From Cycas panzhihuaensis (Eukaryota; Cycadophyta): a stretch of DNA of 64,000 bases. Both the position numbers and the translations under genes were made by a program. Shown piece after piece: positions 1 to 11,749 of the stretch. The notes beneath the pieces are model-generated. The model searched no databases and was not told where the DNA came from. It saw only the letters and a list, made by a program, of their open reading frames with translations. The DNA is taken from contig CM041465.1 of the NCBI GenBank assembly GCA_023213395.1, forward strand, positions 7,626,001 to 7,690,000, in the 5' to 3' direction. The first letter of the stretch is position 1. The number at the start of each line of letters is the position of its first letter.

Positions 1-1139
1 AAATATACACATTGAAGTGGTTTGTACTAAGATTTGAAGTTATTTTATAGGGTTTTGAGGCTAGTGAAGTTAACCCTTTTAGTTAGCCCTTGTTTGGCAT
101 ATTTTCAACTATTTTGAGTTGCTTTTTCATTCTACCTTGGCATACTTATATATTATTGAGCTACTAATCTATTGTTGATTATTTCTATCTATTTTTTAGA
201 AGCTTACCATTGAATTTTACACTATTTAGTCATATTTTAGCCTCCTAAAAAAGGAGGAGACTTTGGTTAGCCCTTGTTTAGTATATTTTCAACTATTTTG
301 AGTTGCTTTTTCATTCTACCTTGGCATACTTATATATTATTAAGCTACTAATCTATTCTTACTTATTTTTGAGTTAATTTACCTTTTAAGGGATATTGTT
401 AAAGTGCATTAAGGTCAAATAAAAAAGTATATTTCAAGGGTATATTCAAAGCATATTTTACATTTTTTATAAATTGAAAAGGGATTCATATAAAAGCATA
501 TTTATTGCTCATTTATATTTAGTTTATTCATCTAAATAGTAGGCTCATTTTGATCCCTTTTAGCTCTTTATTAAAGTTAATTAAGGTTCTCTTCATTGCA
601 TTTAAAAGTGTGTTGCATCCTTTACATAAGATCATTCAAAAAGTATTTTATTTCGTTTGAGAGCTTATTTGAGTTATATTAAAAGCTTGTTGTTTCATTT
701 ATACACTTTATTTAAAATGTGGATTCATTGATTTCATTTGAAAAAGGATTATTTAATCCTTATATTTGTTTCAAAAGGGAACATATTTCAAGATTACTTT
801 CTTTTATGTATGAAGAAGGAATCTCATTGATTTGAAAGAGGTTATTATTTTTTAAGTTGTTCATTGTCCTAAGGCTTATATTATATCATTTTGAAAAATA
901 TATCGATCTATGTTTGCTTCATTTAAAAGGGGTGCATTCATTCCTTTTCAATTTGAAAAGATACATATTCCTTTTATTGTTAAGTTATTTTTTATTGATT
1001 GAGAAGAAATCTTGTTGTAAGTTCATGTGAAAGGAGATTTATTGTATATTTTAAGTTATTTTTTTTATTAGAGGTTAAAAGGATTCTTATTTGTTTATTA
1101 AGACCATACTTTTTAGATTATGTATTAAAGTTTTTTACA
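1..1139. other. AT-rich stretch without a recognisable gene
   Basis: No credible open frame is visible. The DNA is AT-rich and repeats short words such as TTTGAAAAG and CATTTGAAA. It lies directly before the Copia gag remnant that starts at 1140, so part of it may be that element's leader, but no LTR end or primer-binding site could be identified. The only clear structure is the direct repeat at 83-357. Confidence 0.5.
83..357. repeat. Pair of ~91-bp direct repeats
   Basis: The segment at 83-173 recurs at 267-357, an offset of 184 bp, with only a few substitutions. Both copies contain the blocks TTTTCAACTATTTTGAGTTG and CATACTTATATATTATT. The 93 bp between them includes a short C-rich/G-rich inverted pair around 241-260. 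It looks like a local tandem duplication inside decayed DNA and has no coding potential. Confidence 0.85.
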
Positions 1140-1478
1140 ATGGCAATGAACATTGGTAACATAAGCTTTCCCATATTTGATAGAGCTAATTTTCAAATTT
1201 AGAGTAAAGTAATAAAATCATATTTTATTATAAATGATCTTTGGAAGTTTGTAAAAGATGGTTACTTAGAAGATGAACCAAATTTTAAAGAAAATATAAG
1301 AAAAGATAATGAGGCTTTATCCTTAATTTTTTGTGCATTAGATAACGCTATATTCTTTAGTGTTAGTAAAATAATCACTTCTAAAACTGTATGGGATACC
1401 TTGGAATCAGTTTATGAGGGAGATACTATAGAACTATATGAAACTAATTATATTGATGATATTTTACATGTGGGATAA
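1140..1478 (+). pseudogene. Copia-type gag remnant (UBN2/DUF4219-like)
   Basis: From the ATG at 1140 the frame reads MAMNIGNISFPIFDRANFQI, then a TAG where Copia gag proteins normally have a conserved Trp. It continues in frame through a segment with LWKFVKDGYL, KDNEALSLIFCALDN and a Trp-Asp-Thr-Leu before Tyr-Glu-Gly. This order is the hallmark of the UBN2/DUF4219 gag domain of plant Copia elements. The frame stops at 1476-1478. Downstream DNA to ~1857 is coding-like in patches but has no protease, integrase or RT. The stop at the conserved Trp fits a TGG-to-TAG change. Family assignment is by motif only. Confidence 0.7.
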
Positions 1479-1857
1479 ATATTAGAGTAGGTTAACATTA
1501 TTGAAATAGATAATGTTGTATGTACTATTGAAAACTCTAACAAAATTAATAGTCACATTGTTATATTTAATGAAGTTGTATGTATTTTTGACCTAATTGA
1601 CTCCAATAAGGTAAAAGATCAAGAAGATAAATATCTTAAAGAAGCCACACCCACTCATTTAAATCAAGTTTGGAAGTCACATAAACTACACTTTGTTGAA
1701 GAAGACTAGATTATAAGGACAATAATTTTAGTTGATGATCACTTTAATGATGGTGATAAGGATAATAGACAAGTGTTCAATATCTCTCTTAAAGTTTTCC
1801 TAAAGTACAAGTTTTACAAATTCAAGGAGAATCTTGATATTTCATGTAATGAATATT

Positions 1858-1869
1858 ATGGGGGAGAAT
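1858..1869 (+). promoter_or_regulatory. Possible polypurine tract before an LTR-like TGTTAG start
   Basis: A purine run (TATGGGGGAGAA) is followed directly by TGTTAGACC. This is the arrangement expected at the junction between the internal region and the 3' LTR of a Copia element. It lies ~380 bp after the gag remnant. I could not find a matching 5' LTR upstream or the end of this LTR, so the call is tentative. Confidence 0.35.
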
Positions 1870-3441
1870 GTTAGACCTAATATTCATTACATTAACTTAA
1901 TATGTATGCAAAGATGTGTTGGAACCATAGGAGCTAACATTTAAGAAAAGCTAATGTTATTTTATTAAGTTGCTTATTTTTTATTATATTTTAATTTTTA
2001 GGTTAAGGAGGGCTCCCATCTACCTCCCAAATAAATATTTTGGGTCTCAAACCCCTGGTGTTTGTCAACACCACCAAACTTACAGAAATGGTGTTATCTA
2101 TCACAACATATATTGAAATACATTACAATATGGATTGATTTACATTTTCACCTGCTCTGCTCTGTCTCCATTCTAATCTTTAAATTCTAGGCACTAGTTT
2201 TTAGCTATTACTGGCTATGGTAGGGTTTGAATGAGATCATTCTTTGCAAAGTTGAAAAGGGTTTGGTCACTCCAGCTAGTTGCCAAAGTTAAAGGGCTTC
2301 AAGGACTTTTTAGTTGAATTTCCGTTAGTTTTCATCTCCACTTCATGTATGTGTCCCTGTGGGTTATTGAAGGTAGAGTTAGATGTAGCACGAAGAAGAT
2401 TTTTTCTTTGTATCTCCATAGGGTTTGATCTAATAACAAATGGTGTATGAAGTGCCTTAGATTATGCTAGACATAGAGGGACATTTGATTATCCACAAAT
2501 CATTGACCAGGAAAGAGATGCATAATCATGGAGGCAGTCAAAAGTAATAAATTATATCCAGGCAAAAGAATGCTCAAAACAACCAGAATATAAGCTAGTA
2601 AAGTAATTGGTCCTTTATAAAGATCCTCATTTTACATTAAATAAGACTACTTTGAAATTTAAAGATCCTATATTCTATATGATCTGATATCCACTATGGC
2701 CGTGATCATACTAAACCTATGAGTCAAACATTTATCACTGCTTATGCCATTCAACTTAAAGAAGATGATAAGGTTAAAAATATTCAACCCTTAATTGTGC
2801 CCTAATCATTCGTCATTGAGCACGAAAAAGAAGTGAGAGATCTCCATGGATTATAGAAATAAAATCATTTACAGGTTTGATTTTCAAAGTCAGGCCAACA
2901 TTTTTTTTCTAAGGTTATGAATTGAATTTAAGGAGATTGAAATGTTAATTAAAATCTAGGATTTCAAATTGGTTAGGATAGATTTTATATTTTTTGTAAA
3001 TATAATTTTGGATTAAATTGGATTGAAAACTAATTTGAGGTCTGTTAGCCCCCTAATGGTTAAGTCCTTTGGTCTCGTACAACTTCAATATGAGCTATTA
3101 CTACTCTATTAAAAGGGCTAAAGTCTTAATGACTTTAATCATTTTTTTATAAGAAGGTCATGTAACATTTTTTATAATATCTCTTCAACTAAACATCTGT
3201 TTTCCAAATAGTCTAAGACATTAGAATTGTACTTTAGAGATAGACATGTTGGTATATAATTTGATGTACTTTTCTATTGATTTGATATATTTGTTTCAAG
3301 TTAAAGTAAGTGCATTATGGAGTTGAGTGATATTATTACTTTTTTGCCAAAAAAAAAAAGGATTTTTGGATAACTGATTGTAACATAGCATTATATAAAT
3401 ATATTGGAATTAATTTTTAAATTTGGGGAATCAAAATAGAA
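1870..3441. other. Mostly unassigned AT-rich DNA
   Basis: No intact gene is visible. At 2472-2525 and 2704-2860 there are two coding-like stretches in different frames. The first contains GTFDYPQIIDQERDA and the second PMSQTFITAYAIQLKEDDK, followed by a stop and then FVIEHEKEVRDLHG. I do not recognise the protein. They could be remains of a retroelement or of a captured host exon. The rest is AT-rich with no clear signal. Confidence 0.4.
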
Positions 3442-3573
<132 letters not shown>

Positions 3574-3795
3574 ATAGGAAATTATTGACAATCTTACATC
3601 TATTAATGAAGAAGGAGAAGAGAATTTTAAGAAGAAGAACATATTTGCTATTGATTTGATGCTTGCAACTTTTGATAGGAAGAACATTCCCCCTTTTTAC
3701 CAATTCCTTATTCATACACTTCAAATTATTGACTCAGTTAAAGAGGCTTAGAATTTATTGAGAGAAGTATATGAAAAGAGCCCTGAAGAAGTGTA

Positions 3796-4685
3796 GAAGA
3801 CTACGAAAAAGACAAAGAATCAGAAAAAGAAGTTGAATTAAAAAAAAAAAGTGATAATACAAATAATCAGATTGATTCTAGTAAGGATAAAGTTCTTATA
3901 AAGTCATTTGATATTCTTAAGGAAGTTGAAAAGATAAGTAAACTTGTAAGTACACATAAGGATTATGAATCATTGTTGTACATTCTTAAAGACAAAGTAA
4001 GTATTAAAGTAACAAATGAGTCCAATGACCATCATTTAAAATCTGAGGAAGAAGATAAAGTGAAGACTTAAAGATTGAGAAGAATATTATCACATCAAAC
4101 ACTCTAGGCCTTAGTATGTTGATAGAAAAAACTATAATGGAAGTTGATAAAAGAATGGATGTTAAAAAACCTAAACTTGAAAATGATTTTAGATATCATC
4201 TTTTATAGGTGGTACATCATGAAGACACAACTACCTTGGTGGAAAATTTAGGTAATATTGCCTTAATTTATATTGATGAATGTGTTGCCAGGTTCTAAAT
4301 GATGACAGGTCATGTGGTTATATGCACATGCACAAAACTTTATATGATCACATTCATCATGGAAGCATTTTTGATCCTAGTTTTTGAAAGAATTCAGGTT
4401 GTATTGTTATATGCAGCAAAGGCACTAGAAGACTCCTTCAAAGAAAGGAAGGATACCTTGACTAAAATTAGATTTGGTCAGAATCTTACCTATCCAAACT
4501 ATTATGTATTTCTAGTAGGATACCTAATCATGAAATACAATCATGTTATGATAATATACCATCTTGTAATCATAATTGGGATGCATATACATGTGATCTC
4601 TATAGAAACTCTCATCATATTTGGTATATCAATAAATTTCATAAATGATGAGGAGAAAATAGAACATTTTCTTAGTCCAAGATAA
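3796..4685 (+). pseudogene. Unidentified coding-like remnant, Lys/Glu-rich then hydrophobic
   Basis: One frame is open from 3796 to the TAA at 4069 and is rich in Lys, Glu and Asp (KDKESEKEVELKKKSDN). A one-step frame change near 4062 leads into a second frame running to 4685, broken only by a TAG near 4207 and a TAA near 4297, both readable as former CAG/CAA. The second part has a charged N-terminal half and a segment rich in Ile, Val, Tyr and Met. Another frame over 4300-4670 also looks partly protein-like (Cys/His-rich), so the true frame there is uncertain. I cannot name a family. A decayed retroelement gag or accessory protein is the likeliest source because of the surroundings. Confidence 0.35.
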
Positions 4686-4962
4686 GCTCTTGCACTTATA
4701 GAGTTAGGAAAGAAATCATTATCTTTCTTTTCCTTTCATGAGAATATTTATTAGTTTGAAGAGGTAATCATACTCAGTGCCTTGAAAACAAATAAGGAAT
4801 CTTTTTATTCTTATGGAAATCTTAAAGTTTAAATAATATATTAACATTTTAGATCTAGGAAAGGAATCATACATGTAGTTAAACAAAGGGGAGTCACTAA
4901 ACAAGAAGTAGAAGATGACATAATAGACATGATATACAAGATTTATTGCATTCCAATTTAAG

Positions 4963-4976
4963 AGTAAGCTCTTGAC
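4963..4976. repeat. Left target-site duplication of LINE-1
   Basis: AGTAAGCTCTTGAC abuts the LINE poly-T. It matches AGCAAGCTCTTGAT at 11182-11195 at 12 of 14 positions. Both differences are C/T transitions. Confidence 0.8.
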
Positions 4977-5174
4977 TTTTTTTTTTTTATTAGGATTAAA
5001 TAAATGAGAGTTAAAATGGGGACCCCAACCCTTATACAAGAGTTACCAGCATGACACTAGAAATCAGCCATGATAAGCCCATGACCTAGTAATTCAAGAA
5101 AAGTTTATCTTATCAAATTAGTGACCACTGGATCTTAAGTCTCCAAATCCCTCCTAGATAGATCCATAATCTCA

Positions 5175-8100
5175 TCAAGAATGTTGCCCTTCCATACCTC
5201 AAATCCTCTAGACTAGACTCCCCAATTAGCTAGCTTGTCAGCCACCCAGTTTCCTTCCCTATAAGTATGGCTCACTTGAGAATTTTCTCTGCTTTGAAGC
5301 ATCCTCTTCACATCATTGATCATAGCTCGATGCTTCTAATCTGGATCTACCTCTCCTTTGATCATCTTTATCATGTCCATTGAATCCCCTTCCACAATGA
5401 CTCTAAGGCAATCCTCCCTAATAGCTAGGTCCATAACTCTATGCATTACTTCAAGCTCGTCCTTATGATTTGTCTAGGTACCATAATATTCCATAAATTC
5501 CCAGATGATCTTACCTTCTCTATCTCTACATATCCCACCGCCCCTAGCCTCTCTAGGGTTCCCTTTGGATGCTCCATCAAAGTTAACCTTAACCTAGTCT
5601 TGTGGCGGGGGCTTCAGATTTCTTACCGTATCTCTGAGGTCACAACTTCAATATTCTCAATACCCTAATTTACAAGGATCCTCTTGTCGTTAGGATAGAT
5701 GGAGACTTCTTCCTAATCCTTAAGGGCCTCTTTTAAAGCTGCCATGATGGTCTCGAAAATCTTATTCTCATTCATTATTTTATCCTAGAAAATGCACCTA
5801 TTCCTCTCTTTCTAGATATTCCATACTAGCATGAGTACAAATGATGTCTACAAAGTCCTTAGGGTCCTGGATTTAAAGGGGCATACCTAGGACTCCGCTA
5901 GATTCTTCACCATTTTAGGAAGGATCTAGAGGAGCCCATAGGATCCCCACAACTTCAACCACACCTCCCTGGTGAAGGTGTAATGCAAGAAAATGTGATC
6001 TAGGGACTCCTCCTCTTGGGAATAAAGAATACATCTATTTGCTAAAGAGAAGCCTCTCTTCCTCAAATTATCCAAAGTGAGGATCTTGTTCTTAAGGCAC
6101 AACCACTAAAAAATGGAAATGTTTGGGATTAACCCCAACTTCTAGACCCCACTTAGGAGCTTATTCCCAATAAGACCTCTCTCTAACATCAAAAATTGAT
6201 ATCCTAATATGACCGAATAGGTCCTAGACTAGGACCCAGACCAGACCAGGACATCATCCTTTGGAAATTTGGGAATGTATATCTTATTTATCTCATTCTT
6301 GAGAGTGGTAATTTACTACTCTTTATCCTGGTCGTGAGGCATTTCTTCAAAACTTCTTCACATCTTCCCATCCTCCTTAATTTCCCAGTAATCTTCTACC
6401 TTTTTCCTATAAAGGCTTTTACAGCCTACTTATAAGGGAGCTAAAATATGATTCTTATTTAGTTGAATATTATTACACCAGGTGTCCTCTCAAAAGTTAA
6501 TAGATTTTCCATTACCTAAACACCACTAGACCCTTGACATTAACATATTTCTTATAAACATAAGGCTCCTTCAGATAGCTGACCCCTTTTTACTAGAAGG
6601 GACAAAAGTAAAAAATTAATTATCCTTGAGGTATTTCCTATTTTACATTAGGGCCTCTCCTCCTTAGTAGCAAGGCTCTATCCTAGTTTGGCTACTAGAG
6701 CCCTATTAAAGCATGTTATATCCTTTACATTAAGGTTTACAACCCATTTGGGAAGGCACACTTTCTCCTAAGAAACCAAATGAATTCTCTCCCTGTCCTT
6801 AGCTCCTAACCACAAGAATCTTTTATGAATAGTTTCCAAAGTGTTTATCACCTTCTTAGGACTCCTAAACAAAGACATCGTATAGGTAGGGATGCTCCAA
6901 AGAGATGCCACCAATAATTGGAGTTTCCTGGTCTGACTCAGTAGGGCCCCTTTTCATCCAGCTAGCTTCCTTTGTACCCAACTAATTATTAGATTCCATA
7001 GGTCATTTTGCATTCTTTGCATAAATATGGGCATACCAAGATACCAGGTTGGGAGGGCTCTAATGGGAATTTCTAAGATCCTTCTTATAGCTCTTTGTAT
7101 CATGTCCATAGTATTCAAGAAGAATATATTACTCTTTTCCAAGTTTACCTTATGATTTGTAGTAACCTCAAACCTCACCAGTTAGGCTTTGATAGCTTTT
7201 GCTTCCTTAATAGAAGCCCTACTTAGCAAAATATTATCATCTACAAAATGTCTATGAACAACATTGGCAACCCTTGAGGTGGGCTTTAAGCCTATGATCT
7301 TCCCAAATCTCCTAGCTTCCTCCACGGATATACCAATGAACTCAATCGTAATAATAAATAAGGGGCAAGAGTGTCTCCTTATCTAAGCCCTCTATAACCT
7401 AGGAAAAAAGCTGTAAATGTGCTATTTATAATGACTAAGAATCTAGTGTTGGAGATACAACCCTCAATCCACTTCCTCCATTACTCTCCAAAACTAAAGG
7501 CTCTGATGCACTCCAATAGGCAATCCCATAAAACTCTATCATAGGCCTTTGAGAGATATATCTTAATGATCATCCCAAGCTCCTTCCTATGATACATCGA
7601 GTGGACCATTTCATGAACCACTATAATACCATCTATAATCTATCTCCCTTCGATAAACCCATCTTGGTTAGGACCTATAATAGAAGGAAGGAATTCTTTC
7701 ATTCTATTATTTGGGATCTTTGCTAAAATTCTATACTTCACATTATACAAGCTAATGGGCCTGAACTCTTCCATCCTATTTACATCACTTTTCTTAGGGA
7801 TTAAGACTAAGAAAGTAGACTTCCACTCACTATGAATCTTGTCATTTTCAAAAAATTCCTTTACAACTTCAAGGAAGTCATCCTTAATGATGTCCCAATA
7901 TTCCTAGTAGAAGCCCTGGGGGAACCCATCAGGCCCAGGGGCTTTCTCTCTCTTCATGCCAAACATAGCTTTCCTAACCTCATCCAATGAGAAAAAGGTA
8001 TCCAGGGCTTTGTTCATAATACTCCACACCTTCTTGGGTATCAGGGCAAGCATCTTCTTCCTAGACTTCTTGTCCTCATAACTCGACTTACTATATAGCA

Positions 8101-9316
8101 CCCTGAAATAATCCATAGCTACCCCGTTAATATTGTCCTACCCAATCTCCTCCTCAACTTTATTTAGTAGGCTTTTTATATAATTGTAGGATCTATGCTT
8201 CACAATTATTATATGGAAGAATCTAGTATTTCTGTCTCCCTCTTCAAGCCATAGGGCTCTAGATTTTTATTTCAAGAAAGTTTCCTCCTTAGACAAAACT
8301 CCTTCCAGATCAGAAAGAAGCCTCTTTTTTTTGATTGTCGAGGTTAGCAGACCTCCAATGGTCTTGAATTTTCCCCCAAAGATGCTTCAACTCTTATAGA
8401 ATCATGTCTTTTTTAGTAAAAATAACCCCATAAGAGTTCTTATTCTATTCCTTAACTAATCTTTTCATCCAGCCTAATTTTATTGAAAATCTGCTCATTA
8501 CACATCCATAGGCCAAGGAGCTCCACCATTCTAATAGAAAATTGTAGAGGTATGGGTGCTTTATCCACATTAGTTCAAATTAGAAGGGGTTCCCAGATAA
8601 CCTTTTGACTCATCACATCTCAGGCCCAGTAGGGAGTGATCCGAAACTATCTTTGGAAGAGCTTCCAAGTTTATATTACTATGTCGACTTAACCAAGCAT
8701 AGTTAACTACTACCCTATCCAATCTAACCTGGATGTGGCTAGCCCCTAGTCTTCTATTTGACTAGGTGAACTTGGGGCCCATGAGGGGAAGATCCATCAA
8801 ACCTCCCTTTTGCATAAAGTCCCCAAGGTCATCCATACTTTTAGTCCATTCAACCTGACCCCCTTTCTTTTCCTTAGGGGATAAGGTCGTGTTGAAGTCC
8901 TTAGCAATCAACCATATGCCTACCCACTCCTTATGAGCCTCCAACATGCTATTCCATAAATGCTTTCTCCCCTTCTATGTTAGAGGAGTATATACATTGG
9001 TGACCAACTGATTACTATTAGATTTCTTGCTTATTAGCTAGATAGATATAAAGTGCTCCTCGATGAGAAACACTTCACACTCCCATCTTCTAGGATTCTA
9101 TATGGAAGTAAGGCTTCCAAAGATCCTTCTCCCATCTAAGGTAATTCAATCAACTCCTTTCCATATTCTATTTTTAATGATTTCTTTATTCTCAGCTAAC
9201 AATTTAGTCTCCTGAATTAAAAGGATATCCAACTTCCTCTAACTCTGCAGTTCCTTCATCATTCTACATTTTGACAGGGCATTTATGCCCTAAATATTCT
9301 AGGAGGAAAGTTGCAT
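5175..9316 (-). pseudogene. LINE-1 ORF2: endonuclease, reverse transcriptase, RNase H
   Basis: The chosen start is the ATG at 9316 (MQLSSQNIQG). The endonuclease region shows LLIQETKL, then WLIAKDFNTTLSP, a variant of the usual GDFN motif. Later come RLDRVVVNYAW and a degenerate SDHSLL, matching the SDH histidine motif. The RT spans roughly 8116-7000: APGPDGFPQGFY, FRPISLYNVKYRILAK, DGFIEGR, LSKAYDRVLWD and the catalytic FVDDNI box. A C-terminal RNase H lies at about 5590-5200, with NFDGASKGNP, DELEVMH, VIVEGDSMDMI and SHTYREGNWVADKLANWG, so its acidic residues and the final Asp are still readable. Many stops and some frame breaks. The stop used as the end is TGA at 5177-5175. Confidence 0.88.
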
Positions 9317-9344
9317 ACTGACTTCCCCCCCTTTGAGCCTTCTG

Positions 9345-10655
9345 CTTCCTTTATCTATTACTTCTTATTTTAGGCCCCTGCCTTGGTCCTTTGTCCCTTA
9401 AGGTTCTCTATGTTCCTTGGTTGATCTAGATCATTGCCTCTCTCTCCTGTAACACCTTTAAGGATGTCCTCCCTAACCTCTTTTCACTACCAAAATTAGG
9501 GCCTCTTGAGAGGTTTGGATCTTTAACAACATCCTGGTTCCCTAAGTCTCTAATATTCCATACCTTCTTTAGTTTCTTCTGCTCTTTAGGTGTCTATGAA
9601 TCTTATTCCTTATGGGACAAGACCATCTCCATTCTTAGCTGGGGTTTTATGGGCTGGAGCTATGAGGTCCTTAAAAGGGTAGTCAAATCGACCTCCTCTT
9701 TCTCAGAAAGGGTATCTTCTTTATCTAGGTTTAAATTCTATCTTGGCTCAATTTGAATAGTGCCTTACCTAATATCTAGGAAGTTTAGTACTTGTTCCTT
9801 CACCCTTGGGGATACTTCCTTCTCCTTAGGTTTCACAGAGGGGCCTCCTTATTCCTCCTCTCCCTTTAAACTCTTGACCCCAATCTGGTGAGACAAGGGG
9901 TTTGGCTTTAAATCTCCTGGACAACTAAATAGAAGGTGTCCAAGTTGTTTGCACTTTTGACATCACATATTTTCAAGCTCATATACTAGTTTTTGTTCCC
10001 TGTTCCACCCACATCTGTCTATAAACACTTGGATAGGAAGGGGTTTGTTAGTTCTTAACATAGTACAAAACTTGGAATTCACAAGTCTACTCTTATTCTT
10101 CATGGTTGAATCCACTGCCAAGATTGGCCCGATAGTCTTAGCAACCCCTTTAATAACATTAAAATCCCAAGCATTTAGTGGTAGCCCTAGCAATTGGACA
10201 CACAAGGGAATTTGCTTTATAGCACCTTCGAAGGGGTCAAAGTCTGGGTGCCATTTCTTCATTAAGATGGCCTTCCTACCCATCATCCATGGTGATTTTC
10301 TAAGGACATTGATCATATCCCCATGGCATGAGAACTTAAATAAAACACACCCTCTAGGTAGTGCACTGACCTCAACTGAACCTTTTAACTTCCAACAATT
10401 GCTAACCCATTTTCTAATGGGGTCTACACCAAGCCTAGGACCTGAGAAATGTCCCATTAGGTTATTACCCCAGTATATTTCCAACCTATCTAATAACCTC
10501 TTTGGGACTAGAATTCTGATCTTATCATCATCCAAAATAGGATTTATATCAAATGTTTCAGTTTCAACCAGACTCAAGGAATCTAAGTACGTCTTCTTCC
10601 TTAAGAAAGAGTGGGTCTGGTTAAGAGTTGTTTGTTAATCTATTTGATCTAGCAT
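9345..10655 (-). pseudogene. LINE-1 ORF1: gag-like RNA-binding protein with CCHC knuckle
   Basis: From the ATG at 10655 there is one early stop, then a long open stretch from 10577 to 9963. It carries GHFSGPRLGVDPIRKW, LPRGCVLFKF and GRKAILMKKWHPDFDP, the DUF4283-type region typical of plant LINE ORF1. After a stop the frame continues into C-QK-C-KQLG-H-LLFS-C, a perfect CX2CX4HX4C zinc knuckle (around 9965-9920). The tail is hydrophilic and broken. The protein would coat LINE RNA. LINE-2 has a clearly related ORF1. The C-terminal end is approximate and close to the ORF2 start. Confidence 0.85.
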
Positions 10656-11181
10656 GGTATTCATATTTAATAACTCTATAATACTAATATAATGACATCT
10701 AATCCATAACAATGGAACCTATCTAGCTCGCACCATGATTTCTTCCTCATAGCTCCTAGCGGTAGGGGACTGTGGTTATCCTTCTTCTTCATTGGTCCTC
10801 TCATAGCCTAAAAAGGCTGAAACCTCATCCCTACACCACCTTCTAATTTGTAATCAACCTCTACCACTAGCCTATGCAAGAAATCCATACTCCCTCTCAC
10901 CATTGACAACTCCACACCCTAGGCAAAACTGACTCGGTGCCAAACTAGAAATCTCTTACCGCTCCACCGGTTGTTCTTCCCCAAAGAAGGGGCTCCAATA
11001 GATCTGCTCAGTTCATCCTGAGAGGCTATCCATTGTAAGGGGCATTGCGCCCACCTTTGATTTTGATTCATCTAAGCAAGAAGAACCCTAGCTTGTCGTC
11101 GCTCTCCATTTGCTCAGTTTGCAGTTTTGAGAACATCTGTTCATCGTCGCTTTGATAATTATTGAGATATCAAATGACTTT
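10656..11181 (-). other. LINE-1 5' UTR
   Basis: About 525 bp of sequence upstream of ORF1 in the sense direction, more GC-balanced than the flanking host DNA, ending at the target duplication. It presumably holds the internal promoter of the LINE. No TATA-like box or open frame is recognised. Confidence 0.6.
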
Positions 11182-11195
11182 AGCAAGCTCTTGAT
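11182..11195. repeat. Right target-site duplication of LINE-1
   Basis: AGCAAGCTCTTGAT matches the 14 bp at 4963-4976 with two C/T differences. It marks the 5' boundary of the LINE to within a few bases. Confidence 0.8.
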
Positions 11196-11358
11196 ATCAT
11201 CTTTAGAAAGATTCCCAAATTAAAGCACTACAAATTCAAACAAAATTCTCGTGTCATGACTTATCTTTTGTCAATCTTGTTGTTAGTCTTTAGTATTAGG
11301 TGTCATGATGTCTTTAGTAATTAGTTTTATGGTCTTGACATTAAACATTAAAGGGAGG

Positions 11359-11646
11359 TGTTAAGAGGTAATGCTTAATGTATAAATGTTTAATATATTT
11401 AGGTATAAATTATGTTTTAAGGTCATTAATATAAAAGCACTAAGTATTATATAATGGTTTATAAAGATATTGTCTAAGGTCCAATATAGATGTTTAGTAA
11501 TATCATTAAGTATGTTTACATATAATACCTAATTAGTTGGTCGGGTGGTTATTCTTTTAGTTAGAGGATTTAATGATAAGTCTAACTACAAATATATATA
11601 CACTCTCATTTAATAATAATTCAATAAAATGGAGATTTGATAACCA
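11359..11646 (+). repeat. Probable LTR (solo or 3' LTR) preceded by a polypurine tract
   Basis: The purine run AAAGGGAGG at 11350-11358 is followed by TGTTAAGAGG, a typical PPT/LTR junction. Inside there is a TATATATACACTCTC promoter-like box around 11593 and an AATAAA-like signal soon after, in the usual LTR order. The 3' end near ATAACCA at ~11646 is a guess. It could end the element into which LINE-1 inserted. No partner LTR was found. Confidence 0.4.
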
Positions 11647-11749
11647 TGTTTAACAAAAATATTGGTTAAAAACTAATCTAACTCTAAAATTAAAATCTTT
11701 AAATCTAATAATGATAAAGAGTATCTAAGCAACAAATTTACTTCATATT

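Larger units (their letters stand above)
4977..11181 (-). mobile_element. LINE-1: full-length plant L1-type LINE, ~6.2 kb
   Basis: A minus-strand non-LTR retrotransposon. Its 3' poly-A appears as T12 at 4977-4988 and its 5' end lies at about 11181. Order in the sense direction: 5' UTR (about 11181-10656), ORF1 with a gag-like RNA-binding region and CCHC knuckle, then ORF2 with AP endonuclease, reverse transcriptase and a C-terminal RNase H. A ~14-bp target duplication flanks it. Length and domain order fit a complete L1-clade element. Dozens of stops, mainly TAG/TAA/TGA where Gln or Arg is expected, make it inactive. LINE-2 at 45635-59433 has the same architecture and length. Confidence 0.92.

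Noticed and set aside
10045-10638. 197-codon plus-strand open frame
   Set aside because: It is the antisense shadow of LINE-1 ORF1, which has clear motifs on the minus strand.
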